Positions 34,277-43,622 are shown, counted from the first letter of the stretch. The stretch: 64,000 nt of DNA from Teichococcus aestuarii (GCF_003116135.1 NZ_PDOA01000010.1:62001-126000); one strand, 5' to 3'. Notes: generated from the letters alone by a model not told the origin. Numbers and translations are program-made.

Positions 34277-36489
34277 GGCCGCACCCTCCGGGGGCGGCGA
34301 CCGGCGCCTGGCGGTCGGCAATCCTTCGCGGCCGCCCCGGACGCCGCGACCAGGGCCTCGATCTCGGCGCCCGGCACCGTCTCCTTGGCGACCAGCATGT
34401 CCGCCAGACGGCAGATGGCCAGGCCGTGGTGCCGGACCACCGACCGCGTCTCGGCGTAGGCCGCGTCCAGCATCTCGCCGACCCGGCGCGCGACGTCGGG
34501 CCGCGCCGCCAGCAGCGCGGGGACACCGGCCGCCTCCGGCAAGCCGCGCCAGACCAGGGCGCCACCGCCCTTGTCGAGGCCGAGCGCGGTCACCGCCGCC
34601 GTCGCGAGGCGCGTCGCCGTGGCGAGGTCGCTCTCGGCGCCGCCGCCGCTCCCGCCCGATGCCTCGCCGAGCAGCTCCTCCTCGGCCGCCCGGCCCGCCA
34701 GCGCCTCGCGCAGCAATGTTGACAGGGCCGCACGGGTGACCGTGGCCTGGCCATCCGCAGGCTCCGTCCATAGCACCCGGCCCGCGCGGTCGCCCTGCGC
34801 CAGCACGGTGGCCGAGATCAGGGCACCGGGCCGCCCAAGCGCCGCCACCACCGCGTGCCCGGCCTCGTGGATGGCCACGCGGCGCAGCACCTCCGGAGCC
34901 GGGCGCGACCCCTTGCCGCGCAGCTCCGCCTCCAGGTCGGCCAGGGTCGGCTCGCGCCGGTCGTGCCGCGCCCGCCGTCGCATGCCGCGCACCCAGCGCT
35001 CGGCCTCGGCGCCGGTGGACCCGAGGCCCAGCAGCGCGAGACGCGACAGGTCGGCGCCGGGCAGGTCGCCGCCGAGGTGGTGGCGCAGGATGGCGGCCAG
35101 TGCCGCCTGGTCCGGCAGCGGCACCCCAATCAGGCGCTCCAGGCGGCCCGGCCGCAGGATGGCCGGGTCGATGCGGCTGGCGTCGTTGCAGCAGCCCAGC
35201 ACGACCACGCCCTCGCGCCCGGCGGCGCCGTCCAGTTCCTCGAGGAAGGCGTTGACCACCTGGACCGAGTAGTCGCGGTCGTGGTGGCGGAAGGTGGTGC
35301 GGTTGCCGAAGCTGTCGATCTCGTCCACGAGCAGGATGCAAGGCGCCGCCTTGCGCGCCGCCTCGAAGGTCCCGCGCATGGCGCCGAGGGTCGTGCCGAG
35401 GTGGCCGTCCTTGGCGCCCTGCCACTGGCCCAGCGAGCCGGTCACCAGCGGCACCCCGCATTGCGCCGCCAGCGCCCTGGCGAAGGTCGTCTTGCCGGTG
35501 CCGGTGGGACCGACCAGCACGGCGCCGCGGTCCACGTCGCGCCACGGCAACGCGCCGCGGGCGTAGTCGGTGAGATCCCGCGCGACGTCCTTGCCCCACC
35601 GCGCGGCCTCGTCCATCCCGTGCAGGCCGTCGAGCGTCAGCGGGCGGACGGAGAGCCGCTGCGACGCCAGCTCCGCCAGCCGCCGGAGGTAGTCGTCGGC
35701 ATCCTGGTGGGGCAGCCGGGCCAGCCACAGGTCACCGACGGTGACCAGCCGCGCCACCTCCGGCGGTACGGACGCGGTGACCGGCGCGGCGCCCGTCAAC
35801 ATGGTCGCCGCCTCGGCCAGCGCGGCCGGATCCAGCGGGCCGACGGTCACCGTCGCCGTGGCGGCCCGCAGCAGATCGGATGGCAGGCAGCGGGCGGGCG
35901 CCGGGCTGAAGCCGTAGACCGGGCGCCCGCTGGCGACCATGGTGCGGACGGCGCCGTTGCCGTCCTCGGGGCGGTGCCAGCGGTCGGAGCCGTCGCGGCG
36001 GAACTCGGCCCAGCTCGGCTCAATCTTGCTGATCCGCCGGTATGGCCGGTCCTGGGCGTCGTCGCCGTCGAACGGTACCTCGTCCGTGCCCTGGATCAGC
36101 ATGCGCCAGGTCTCGGCGACGGGGACGACCCACTCGGCGTCCGGCACCTCGACCACGAGGACCGCGCCCGGCTCCCGCGCCCTGCCGTGCAGGGTCGGAT
36201 CGGCCTCGAGCAGGCGCCGGAGCATGGCGTGGGCTGCGGCCTCGGCAGGGTCTTCCAGGCGCACGCGCGATGGCTGGTGGACGGGCGGGGGCGTTGGCTT
36301 CCGCGCCTGCGGCGGAACGGGACCGAGGTGGAACGGCTCGTGGCCGATCTCCTCCTCGACGGCTTCGGCCAGCCCTTCGATAGCGAGGTCCAGCGCGTCG
36401 CCGGTCAGGGCGGCGGCGCCACCCATGCTGCCGGGCGGCAGGGCAGGTGAGGGGGCGGATGCGGAGATGCTGGGGATGGGGTTTGGCAT
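34273..36489 (-). CDS. AAA+ zinc metalloprotease, FtsH-like but without membrane anchors
   Basis: 738 residues. Parts in order: a Pro/Ala-rich N terminus, an accessory region, an AAA+ domain with Walker A VGPTGTGKTT and Walker B ILLVDEIDSFGNRTTF, an arginine-finger-like region AILRPGRLER, and an M41 peptidase with the zinc motif HEAGHAVVAAL. No transmembrane segment is visible, unlike FtsH, so it is presumably soluble. It starts 4 bases after a small gene (36494-36865), forming a two-gene unit. Such soluble proteases recur in accessory regions of related genomes; the substrate is unknown. Confidence 0.85.
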   Translation of the reverse strand: MPNPIPSISASAPSPALPPGSMGGAAALTGDALDLAIEGLAEAVEEEIGHEPFHLGPVPPQARKPTPPPVHQPSRVRLEDPAEAAAHAMLRRLLEADPTLHGRAREPGAVLVVEVPDAEWVVPVAETWRMLIQGTDEVPFDGDDAQDRPYRRISKIEPSWAEFRRDGSDRWHRPEDGNGAVRTMVASGRPVYGFSPAPARCLPSDLLRAATATVTVGPLDPAALAEAATMLTGAAPVTASVPPEVARLVTVGDLWLARLPHQDADDYLRRLAELASQRLSVRPLTLDGLHGMDEAARWGKDVARDLTDYARGALPWRDVDRGAVLVGPTGTGKTTFARALAAQCGVPLVTGSLGQWQGAKDGHLGTTLGAMRGTFEAARKAAPCILLVDEIDSFGNRTTFRHHDRDYSVQVVNAFLEELDGAAGREGVVVLGCCNDASRIDPAILRPGRLERLIGVPLPDQAALAAILRHHLGGDLPGADLSRLALLGLGSTGAEAERWVRGMRRRARHDRREPTLADLEAELRGKGSRPAPEVLRRVAIHEAGHAVVAALGRPGALISATVLAQGDRAGRVLWTEPADGQATVTRAALSTLLREALAGRAAEEELLGEASGGSGGGAESDLATATRLATAAVTALGLDKGGGALVWRGLPEAAGVPALLAARPDVARRVGEMLDAAYAETRSVVRHHGLAICRLADMLVAKETVPGAEIEALVAASGAAAKDCRPPGAGRRPRRVRP

Positions 36490-36493
36490 GGTG

Positions 36494-36865
36494 TCACCGC
36501 AGGCCCAGGGAGCAGGTCCGGTCGGCGGGCGGCGGCACGACCGGCATGGGCGCGCGCGGGGCGCCGAGGCGATAGAGGCGGTTCAACGTTCGCGCCCAGC
36601 CCACGGTCGGCGCGAAGGCCCAAAGGTCTGAGGTCCGGCAGTAGGGGCCGTCCAGCAGCGGATGGCCGGTGACGGCGCCGACAAGGCACATGACCGGGCG
36701 CGAGGTCACGGCCCATCCCTCCAGCAGCGGCGCCTCCGACAGCTCCGCCGCCGACGGCATCCCGGCCGCCGCGAGCCGCCGCAGGTCCGCCGCCAGTGCC
36801 TCCAGCCTGCTGGCTTCCGCCTCGACGTCGCCGCGCACGGTTCCTCGTTCACCGATGATGAGCAT
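36494..36865 (-). CDS. Small protein paired with the protease (DUF6634-like)
   Basis: 123 residues. A helical N terminus (VEAEASRLEALAADLRRLAAAGMPS) is followed by APLLEGWAVTSRPVMCLVGAVTGHPLLDG and GWARTLNRLYRLG. From memory this resembles the DUF6634 family of small accessory-genome proteins; function unknown. The 4-base spacing to the protease start suggests that the two products act together, for example as adaptor and protease. That role is inference. Confidence 0.6.
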   Translation of the reverse strand: MLIIGERGTVRGDVEAEASRLEALAADLRRLAAAGMPSAAELSEAPLLEGWAVTSRPVMCLVGAVTGHPLLDGPYCRTSDLWAFAPTVGWARTLNRLYRLGAPRAPMPVVPPPADRTCSLGLR

Positions 36866-36936
36866 GGTGCCTCCTGTCTCTGATGGGTGGTTGTCGGTGT
36901 GTTGATGGCGGCCCGCGGGAGGGGCCGCCGGGCGCC

Positions 36937-37050
36937 CTATGCGGGCGCGGGGATGACGACCCAGTGCCCGTTTTCGCGCCCGCCGACGTACCCCGCCGGG
37001 CCAGGGGGACCCGGTTCAGTCGCCTCAGGGAAGGGAAGGGCGGTCGTCAT
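36937..37050 (-). CDS. Possible 37-residue peptide
   Basis: MTTALPFPEATEPGPPGPAG followed by YVGGRENGHWVVIPAPA. The end looks like a natural small protein, and it reads in the same direction, 71 bases ahead of the DUF6634-like gene. No clear ribosome site. It could be the first gene of the protease unit or a chance frame. Confidence 0.3.
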   Translation of the reverse strand: MTTALPFPEATEPGPPGPAGYVGGRENGHWVVIPAPA

Positions 37051-37563
37051 GCCCAGAACAGAAGCGGAACATCTCGCCCGGCGCAATAGGCATGCGTCGG
37101 TGTGATTTGCCAGCAAAGGAGGCATCACCAGCTGCCTTGAGACCGGGTGACAATCCCTCCCGCAAGCCGATCTATCGCCCTGAATCCTTGTGGTTTTCCT
37201 TGCAACATTCATGGCGTCGCGGGCCGACACGACGCGTTCGGTGTCGCTGGCGACCGACGGCCATGCCCGAAATCTCGTAGGATCAGATGCCTAGCAGTGG
37301 GCGCCGAGTACGCCATTCCAGAGACCGTGCGCCGACCACCGGCCGGGGCGCAGACTCTCAAAACGGCCCCAAAAGGCATGTACCTGGGCGCCCATCGTCA
37401 TTCGGATGCGGCATGTCGCTCCGCGGATCGTGAACAGCGGCTCATCCAGCGAAAACCGCGGTGCGGCAAAACTCCGATCCGGTGGCGCCCCGCGCCTGTG
37501 GGCAGCAAGGTTGCACATGGGCTGCCACATGGCCTTCTCATGGCGTCGCCGCAGGGTGCCGCC
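37051..37563. other. Gene-free stretch between the protease unit and the SIR2 unit
   Basis: About 500 bases of lower GC content than the neighbours, with an AAGGAGG at 37115. Short frames on both strands lack ribosome sites and coding-like composition. I see no terminator hairpin, RNA gene or repeat array. It probably contains the end of the SIR2 unit transcript and the promoter for the protease unit. Confidence 0.4.
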
Positions 37564-39348
37564 TCAACCACCCTGTCGGCGCAGGTTCGCGTCCAGCTGA
37601 GTGTACCGGGGATCCGTGCTCAGATCCGGATTGGCGTCCAAGACGCGTCTCAGCAGGCGGCGTAGCCCCAGCCCATCCCAGGAGTTCCCCAAGCCATCTG
37701 TAATCGCGTCGAGTAGCTTCAGAACGTCATTTGGGAACCGCTCGGGGAGGTCGTTCTCGGCCAAGTTGTGGACAAGGCGGAAGTGCTGGTTGCACCGGAC
37801 CACCGTGCCCGCGATCAGGTCCACGGCCAGCGGGAAAGCCTCCCCGCTAGCGGCTGCCGCCAGTGCGAGGTTTTCGGAACTGCCCGCGTCGCGCAGGCCG
37901 ACATCCTTGGGCCAGGCTTCGTCGATCCAGGGGCCAAGTCGGGCTTCCCAGAAAGCCGCCGCCTTCGCCGCGTCATCCGGCATCATGCGGTACAACTGGA
38001 ACGCGGCGTGGCGGCGTGCCTCCGGATCTGCCGACCGGAGCAGGGATTGGGCTTCCTTTGCCTCGATGAGACCGGGAACCTCGATGCACGCCATCACCAA
38101 AAGCGACCAGAGCTGCTCCTTCGAGCGGTGCACCTCGCTGTCGTGATGGCGCAGCGTATCCAGGAGATCGTCCTTGAGCGCCGACAAGACCTTGGGGTGA
38201 ATGGAACCCCCGGCGATGAAGCCCTTCCACAGGGCCGCGGCCTCGCGGGGTACCGTCCAGCTGAACTTCGGGACCAAGTGCTGCTGCGCCCAGTCCTGCT
38301 GTGTCATGAACAGGGCGGTCAGGTGGCGCGCCAGGATCACGCGTCCAAGCAGAAAGCCGTCCCCGCCGCCGGACGTCACCTGACGCAGGCGTAGTTCCGC
38401 CTCCGCCGGAATGCCCTGGCCCACTTTCGGTTGGTAGGCAAAGAAGCGGTGCAGGAGCGCCTCGGTCAGGCGCCCCGGCGGCTCGTTGATCGCGGCGTCC
38501 AGGGGGCTGGTATCCGGGCCGAGAGAGACAGGTAGCGCGAAGAAGATCGGAGCCAGCCGGTCCCAGAGCTGCCAGAAAAGGTCGGCCGGATCCGCTGCGG
38601 TTACTCGCGTGGCTCCCGGAAGCCAGTACCCGATGGCCCAGGCGACTTCCCGGTTCTGGAGGAACGAGTCCGGCGCCTGGAGCAGGAGGGGAGCCATTCG
38701 GCGGAACAGGGCGGCCTTGGCACAACCCCGCTTCATCCCGCTGAAGGCAACCAGCGTGGCCTGCCAGGTGTCACCCGGCCAAATCCCCCGGGCCGCGAGC
38801 TGCTCGAGCACCCTCGCAGCCGCCTTTGGCCGTGACGGAACCACCTCGCCCCAGAGCGCCATCAGGGATTCTCGCGTGTCGTCGAAGGCGCGGTGCTGGC
38901 GGACGGCGGGCTCTTGCAGGAGCGAGACGAGCTCCTCCAGCTTCAGCGCGCGCATCTCCCTCTCCGACACGCCCGCGCGATCAGGCACGCCCAGGCGTTC
39001 GAACTCGAACCCGAGCCTCACCGACGACGGCGCTTCCACGGGGCCGTGCGCCGCCTCGTAGGCCGCAAGGAGAGCGGATGCTTCGGGCGGCAGCGGTCTG
39101 TCGCCCGCGTCGCGCATCTCGGCCAGCCTCGAGGCGAGCTGCCACGCCCGCCGGTCGGCATCCTCGACATCTGGTGGACCGGCGACAGCCCTCCCGGCCA
39201 GCCGGGCGGCGCTTTCCTCGGGCAGTTCCCGCCAGAGCCGCCCCAGGAGGCGCATGCTTTCCGGTTCGTGACGCCTTGACCACAGGATGTCGCCGGACAG
39301 CAGGTAGTCGAGACCTGCCGCCAAGCGCGCTTCAGACTGCGTAGGCAT
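37564..39348 (-). CDS. Large helical protein, C-terminal half of a Dsr1-like defence sirtuin
   Basis: 594 residues from the ATG at 39348, with no enzymatic motif. Mostly helical, HEAT-like: LLGRLWRELPEESAARLAGRAVAG, EVAWAIGYWLPGATRV and ADPEARRHAAFQLYRMM. Its start lies inside the end of the SIR2 gene, in the +1 frame. Read across the overlap, SIR2 ...QRMALDAYA runs smoothly into QSEARLAAGLDYLLSGDILW, and the joined length (about 1,250) equals that of single-chain defence sirtuins of the Dsr1 kind. So this is either a naturally separate sensor subunit or the second half of a frameshifted gene. Confidence 0.72.
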   Translation of the reverse strand: MPTQSEARLAAGLDYLLSGDILWSRRHEPESMRLLGRLWRELPEESAARLAGRAVAGPPDVEDADRRAWQLASRLAEMRDAGDRPLPPEASALLAAYEAAHGPVEAPSSVRLGFEFERLGVPDRAGVSEREMRALKLEELVSLLQEPAVRQHRAFDDTRESLMALWGEVVPSRPKAAARVLEQLAARGIWPGDTWQATLVAFSGMKRGCAKAALFRRMAPLLLQAPDSFLQNREVAWAIGYWLPGATRVTAADPADLFWQLWDRLAPIFFALPVSLGPDTSPLDAAINEPPGRLTEALLHRFFAYQPKVGQGIPAEAELRLRQVTSGGGDGFLLGRVILARHLTALFMTQQDWAQQHLVPKFSWTVPREAAALWKGFIAGGSIHPKVLSALKDDLLDTLRHHDSEVHRSKEQLWSLLVMACIEVPGLIEAKEAQSLLRSADPEARRHAAFQLYRMMPDDAAKAAAFWEARLGPWIDEAWPKDVGLRDAGSSENLALAAAASGEAFPLAVDLIAGTVVRCNQHFRLVHNLAENDLPERFPNDVLKLLDAITDGLGNSWDGLGLRRLLRRVLDANPDLSTDPRYTQLDANLRRQGG

Positions 39349-41308
39349 CGAGAGCCATCCTCTGAAACAGGACGTAAGGGAGCGCCCGCCAGCGGAGCAG
39401 AAGGGCATCCGCCGCCTGGGCGTTCGTTTCCCTCAACGCCTCCATCGAATCCCGCGTCACGTCGATCAACCGCGTCCAGTCCTCGTAACCACGGGCCTCG
39501 GGGCCGGGTCGGACCGGGCGGTACATGACAGGGAGCGGATCGCTGGTTTCGCCCGCCTGCCCCACCAGGGCAAACAGGTCGAGCGCGCGCTTCAGCTGGC
39601 TGGTCAGGTCATCCGCCACCGCCGCGAGAAAGGCCGTCCGGCCCCGGACTGCCTCGAGCAGGGATTCGAGCATGTCGCCGCAGGCCAGCTCGATGTCGAT
39701 GGCGACGTGGTCTCCAGCCGTTGGCAGACGGAAGGAGGCGGTTCCTCCAGGAGGCGACACACTCGGCTCGAAAAACGGATGGGTGCGCTTGATCCGTGGG
39801 ATAGGGGCCATCATCCGCGTGAAGTCCTGCCGGGTGACATGGTCGTCCGCCCCGCCCTTGAGGCGCGTCCAGCACGCATGAACGTCCGCGAGGTCCGCCA
39901 TGGGCGCGCGGGCCATAGGATGCGCGACCAGGCGCCAGGCCGCCTCCAACCCGGTGTCGAGATGAGGTTTCTCGTTCGGCTTCGCGACGGCACCCGGCGC
40001 GGCGGCGGGTTCATCCAAGCGGTCCAAGATCGCCGTCTGCAGGGCGGGGTGAGGGCTGCCACCTTTCAGCACCCAGTCGAGCAGCTCCGGCTTGTCCAGG
40101 TGCCGCGTCAGCCAGACCATCAGCTGGAAGTGGGTTGGCGAGACCCAGCGTGCCGCCACGTCCTGGGCGGTCTGGGACACCGACGCACCCGTCGCGGGGA
40201 GGCTTGCGCGCACGCCGAGGAGTTGCCACTCCTCGAGCACCGGCAGCCATTGGATCGGGGCAGGCACCTCGGCCTTGGCGAAGCTGAGAACGGCAGCCGG
40301 TTCCTCCAGCGCCCAGCGCACCGCCTCCACCTCGTGATCGACGGAGTAGGGGGGGACCGGGATGATGTCGGAGGCCCGCTCGGCCGCACGGATGCGTGCC
40401 GTGAGCCCGAACTTCTTCCGCTGCCCCCACTCGGCGAGGGTGTCGTAGAGCAGCGAGTGGTCGTGATTGGGCGCCGCGTACGGGATGGGCTCGACGCCCT
40501 TCGCGCGCCACGCCTCCTCCTCCTGGGCCATGGCCGTCGGATCCTGGTAGGGCGCGAATGCCCAGGCTCGTGGCGACGGTTTGGCTGATGACCCAGCAAG
40601 CTGACGCTCGGCGGCGAAGGCGTCCATCAGGTAGCGCATCACCGGGTCGTCGACGCTGTATCCCACGAACAGCACCGGGTACTTGGTGAACAGGTCGGTG
40701 ACGAACCGACTGGCCCAGCGCTCGGTGAGGTATGCCAGCCCGAAGTCGCCGGTGCTGTAGACCAGTGACTGCACCGACGTGTGCTCGCCCGTGGCGCCGG
40801 GTGCGATCTTGCCGTGAAGGTAGGCGACGCTGCGCCAACGGTGCTGCTTCGGCACGGGCAGCATGGGCGCGACGTCGTTGGTGACCTCGTAGCCCAGGGC
40901 CTTGGCAGCATGGTCGAACTGCGGGTCGAAGTTGGTGGTCACCATGCGGAAGCCGCCGTCCCGCAGCCGGGCCAACTCGAGCACCGCCTTGTGGCGTTCG
41001 AACGGCGCCGTGACCGTCAGCACGTCGACAACCGCCTGCCGCACCCGGTTTCGGCCCAGGCGCTGCTCCAGCAGGTGTAGGGCGCGATCGTACTGGTACC
41101 CCGTGAGGGCAGCCTGCTCCTGGTCATTTAGGACCTGCCGCAGCGCCCCCGTGACGCTGTTCACCAGTTGGCTGAAGGAAGGCATTCCGGCGACGCCGGG
41201 CCCGGTGGACATGGACACACCTGCTCCGCAGAACAGGACCAGTTCCTCGTCCTCCAGGGCGCGCCGGACGGCGTCGGGGATGTCAGGGCCGTCGGCCACG
41301 AAGCGCAT
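39332..41308 (-). CDS. SIR2-domain NADase, anti-phage (Dsr1-like)
   Basis: 658 residues. The SIR2 fold is clear: LVLFCGAGVSMS (28-32), the NAD-binding TTNFD (124-128), YLHG with His165, and VLFVGYSVDDPVMRYLM. SIR2 proteins of this group deplete NAD when phage infection is sensed, so infected cells stop growth. The C-terminal 350 residues are helical and end LLRWRALPYVLFQRMALDAYAV. The gene overlaps the next gene by 17 bases in a different frame. A PIN-domain gene diverges from it upstream. Enzyme type is well supported; defence role is inference from family and context. Confidence 0.85.
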   Translation of the reverse strand: MRFVADGPDIPDAVRRALEDEELVLFCGAGVSMSTGPGVAGMPSFSQLVNSVTGALRQVLNDQEQAALTGYQYDRALHLLEQRLGRNRVRQAVVDVLTVTAPFERHKAVLELARLRDGGFRMVTTNFDPQFDHAAKALGYEVTNDVAPMLPVPKQHRWRSVAYLHGKIAPGATGEHTSVQSLVYSTGDFGLAYLTERWASRFVTDLFTKYPVLFVGYSVDDPVMRYLMDAFAAERQLAGSSAKPSPRAWAFAPYQDPTAMAQEEEAWRAKGVEPIPYAAPNHDHSLLYDTLAEWGQRKKFGLTARIRAAERASDIIPVPPYSVDHEVEAVRWALEEPAAVLSFAKAEVPAPIQWLPVLEEWQLLGVRASLPATGASVSQTAQDVAARWVSPTHFQLMVWLTRHLDKPELLDWVLKGGSPHPALQTAILDRLDEPAAAPGAVAKPNEKPHLDTGLEAAWRLVAHPMARAPMADLADVHACWTRLKGGADDHVTRQDFTRMMAPIPRIKRTHPFFEPSVSPPGGTASFRLPTAGDHVAIDIELACGDMLESLLEAVRGRTAFLAAVADDLTSQLKRALDLFALVGQAGETSDPLPVMYRPVRPGPEARGYEDWTRLIDVTRDSMEALRETNAQAADALLLRWRALPYVLFQRMALDAYAV

Positions 41309-41578
41309 GGTTACATCCGGTCCCGCCGCGCGCGGGCCTGCCCACCGGCGGGCAGCGGCGCCCGGCGGCGTGCTCCGTCAACAATACAACAAGGATTCAA
41401 ACCCGGGAGCCCCCACCATCACGACGTGCGTCGTGGCGGGCGTGGCGCCTTGCTGATCCCGGTGACGAGCCTTCTGAAACGTGAAACACCGGCTGGATCG
41501 CAGCCGAGAAACGAGGCAGATTCCATGGCAGCGCAGTTGCGGCTTCCAGTCGCCGGACGCTGCCGCCGGAGCTCGCCC
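41309..41578. promoter_or_regulatory. Shared divergent promoter region of the SIR2 and PIN genes
   Basis: 270 bases between divergently read genes. The segment 41376-41404 (CAACAATACAACAAGG and neighbours) is locally AT-rich and could hold a promoter. A GATTCAAACCC at 41394 recalls a tRNA T-loop, but the stem does not pair. An upstream in-frame ATG for the PIN gene lies at 41525. Confidence 0.4.
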
Positions 41579-43255
41579 ATGATCGTCTTCCCCGACACCA
41601 ACTTCTTCCTGCACCACCAAGATCCGGCAGCTATCCCGTGGGCGCAGATCACTGGGGACGACCACATCAGACTGGTGATCTGCCGCAACACCGCTCGGGA
41701 ACTTGACAAGAAGAAGTTCGAGCTACAGGGGCGCCCGCAGAAGAGGGCGCGCAAGTACGCGGCTGTCATCGCCGAGGTGGTGGAGACGAAGCAGCCGGTG
41801 GAGCTGCGGGCCGCCGATCCAAGGGTGACCCTTGAGATGGCGCCACCGCGCCCTGGGGCTTGGGCAGTGCCGCCTGACCTGGAGGCTCCCTTCATCCTTG
41901 GGGATGATGCCTTCGTCGCCGATGTCTTGCACTTCCGCGACGTGATCGGCGAGGACTGCACCGTCCTCACCGCCGACAGCGGGCCTCTCGAAAAGGCGGC
42001 GGGCCACGGTCTGCCGGTGGTGCGTACCACGCGACCGGGCTGGCAACTGCCCGACGAGCCGGACACGCGCGACAAGCGGATCAAGGAGCTGGAAAGGCGC
42101 CTGGAGGAGATGGAGGGCGATGGTCCAGCCATCGCGGTCGAGGTGCGCCTGCAAGATGCCCCAGCTAGGGTCGTTCCGCTTGATGTGGTGCGATACCCGG
42201 TCCTGGCCGAGGAACGGGTAGAGGCTCTGCTGGCGGAACTCCAGGCTCGACACCCGCGGGTGGTCGAGTTCCCCAGGCCAACCGAGGCGGACGAAAAGGA
42301 TCCGTTCACACCTGCCGCAGGCCAGCCCTTCGACCTCGCGGAACTCGAGGGACCGTTCGACTGGGTTGGGCCGACGGAGAAGCAGCTCGCCACCTACAAC
42401 ACCGCGTACGACACCTGGCTTGAAGAGGCACGCGCCCTCATCGACAACCTGCCGAAGCAGCGGCAGCGGCCGGAGTTCGACGCATCATTCAAATTCTGCC
42501 TGGAGAACGTCGGTGTCGCTGCCGCAGAAGGTGTTCGGGTATCCCTGGAGGCAACAGCCGGACTGCTTCTCAAGGATCTCGATGATGGTCCCAAGAAGAA
42601 GGCGGCGGGGAAGGCAAATGCTGTTGCGCAGCCTGTTCCGACGTCGCTCCGGCCGCCGCCCAAAGCCCCCGGCTGGCGTAAAATCTACCGAGAGGTGGCC
42701 CAGCCGACCCCGGACACTGTGAAGCCGAACAGGACGATGTCAGTTCTCGAGGCCATGCGCATTGCCGAGGCGGGCGGCGCATACGGATCCGCTTTGGCGG
42801 AGCACGAACGCATGCAGAAGATCATGCGGGATGCCGGTCTTGGGCCCCTGCCGGGAATGCCTGGCTTGCACGGTAGCGAGATGCTCAGCGGCTTGGGCTA
42901 CCGCAGTCCAATGGAGGAGTTGCGAGTTCCCGTGGATTCCTTGTTCCCGCGCCAACCCAAACCGCGGGATCCGGAGGATTTCTACTGGCGAGGTGGAGCG
43001 CCTGTACGCCTGCAGGCGCGATGGGATCTCGAATGCGAGCTTCTCCGCCATCACGTCCAACCGAGGGTATGGACGCAGGCCGTGGTGGCGCGGCTCGACC
43101 GCCTCCCCGGAAACGGCGGCTCGATCCGGGTTGAGGTGCATGCACGGAACCTGAAGCGGCCATTTACGAGGGACGTGCCGGTGCGCATCTCAGTGCGCGA
43201 TGAGGACACCGAGGCTCTGGTACGCGCAGCGCTTTTCGGCCCTTCAACTGGGTGA
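41579..43255 (+). CDS. PIN-domain protein with a long C-terminal region
   Basis: 558 residues. The N-terminal PIN nuclease reads MIVFPDTNFFLHHQ (Asp6), CRNTARELDKKKFE, GDDAFVADVLHFRD and DCTVLTADSGPLEKA, giving the full set of acidic metal ligands. The middle and C-terminal parts are unassigned: a coiled coil KRIKELERRLEEMEG, then AFDLAELEGPFDWVGPTEKQL-like acidic sequence and a beta-rich end with IRVEVHARNLKRPFTRDVPVRISV. GGAG stands 8 bases before the ATG at 41579. Divergent from the SIR2 gene; a single functional module is possible. The RNA or other target is unknown. Confidence 0.78.
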   Translation: MIVFPDTNFFLHHQDPAAIPWAQITGDDHIRLVICRNTARELDKKKFELQGRPQKRARKYAAVIAEVVETKQPVELRAADPRVTLEMAPPRPGAWAVPPDLEAPFILGDDAFVADVLHFRDVIGEDCTVLTADSGPLEKAAGHGLPVVRTTRPGWQLPDEPDTRDKRIKELERRLEEMEGDGPAIAVEVRLQDAPARVVPLDVVRYPVLAEERVEALLAELQARHPRVVEFPRPTEADEKDPFTPAAGQPFDLAELEGPFDWVGPTEKQLATYNTAYDTWLEEARALIDNLPKQRQRPEFDASFKFCLENVGVAAAEGVRVSLEATAGLLLKDLDDGPKKKAAGKANAVAQPVPTSLRPPPKAPGWRKIYREVAQPTPDTVKPNRTMSVLEAMRIAEAGGAYGSALAEHERMQKIMRDAGLGPLPGMPGLHGSEMLSGLGYRSPMEELRVPVDSLFPRQPKPRDPEDFYWRGGAPVRLQARWDLECELLRHHVQPRVWTQAVVARLDRLPGNGGSIRVEVHARNLKRPFTRDVPVRISVRDEDTEALVRAALFGPSTG

Positions 43256-43295
43256 AGGGGCGGCTTCCCTAGAGGTGCCGCTTCCTAGCCTCCAA

Positions 43296-43622
43296 TCACC
43301 AACCGCGTTCGTAGCGCGGGCCATAACCTTGCTGGTGCCGCCACGCCCGGCGTTGCTCGCGTTCCTGCTCGATGCGCCAGGCTTCGCGCCGCGCGGCCTC
43401 GGCGATGAGGGCCTCGTCCCGCTCCCGGCGCCACTCCCGCCACTGCTGGCGCCGCTCCCAGTTGCCGTCGTACGGCCGCTGGTCCCAGTACTGCACGGTC
43501 TGGGCAGCGGCTGGCGGGGCAGCCAGGATGCTGGCGGCAGGGGCCGCGGACGCGTTGTGCGCCGCCAGCGTGAGCAGACTCGCTGTCATTGCGGCTGCTG
43601 CCGCCACTACGATCCGACGCAT
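43296..43622 (-). CDS. Small secreted protein
   Basis: 108 residues with a Sec signal peptide (MRRIVVAAAAAMTASLLTLAAHNASA). The mature part is rich in Arg, Trp, Gln and Tyr: YWDQRPYDGNWERRQQWREW, then EREQRRAWRHQQGYGPRYERGW. GGAGG precedes the start, so the gene is probably real. Proteins of this composition are common and unassigned in related bacteria. It lies between the PIN gene and the CoiA-like gene, pointing the other way. Confidence 0.7.
   Translation of the reverse strand: MRRIVVAAAAAMTASLLTLAAHNASAAPAASILAAPPAAAQTVQYWDQRPYDGNWERRQQWREWRRERDEALIAEAARREAWRIEQEREQRRAWRHQQGYGPRYERGW

Noticed and set aside
37291-37530. Minus-strand frame of 79 codons below the SIR2 unit
   Set aside because: No ribosome site and no recognisable fold; composition mixed.
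41389-41418. tRNA-like 3' end (GATTCAAACCC and CCCCCACCA)
   Set aside because: The T-stem does not pair properly and no anticodon or D arm precedes it; chance similarity, though an old attachment site cannot be excluded.
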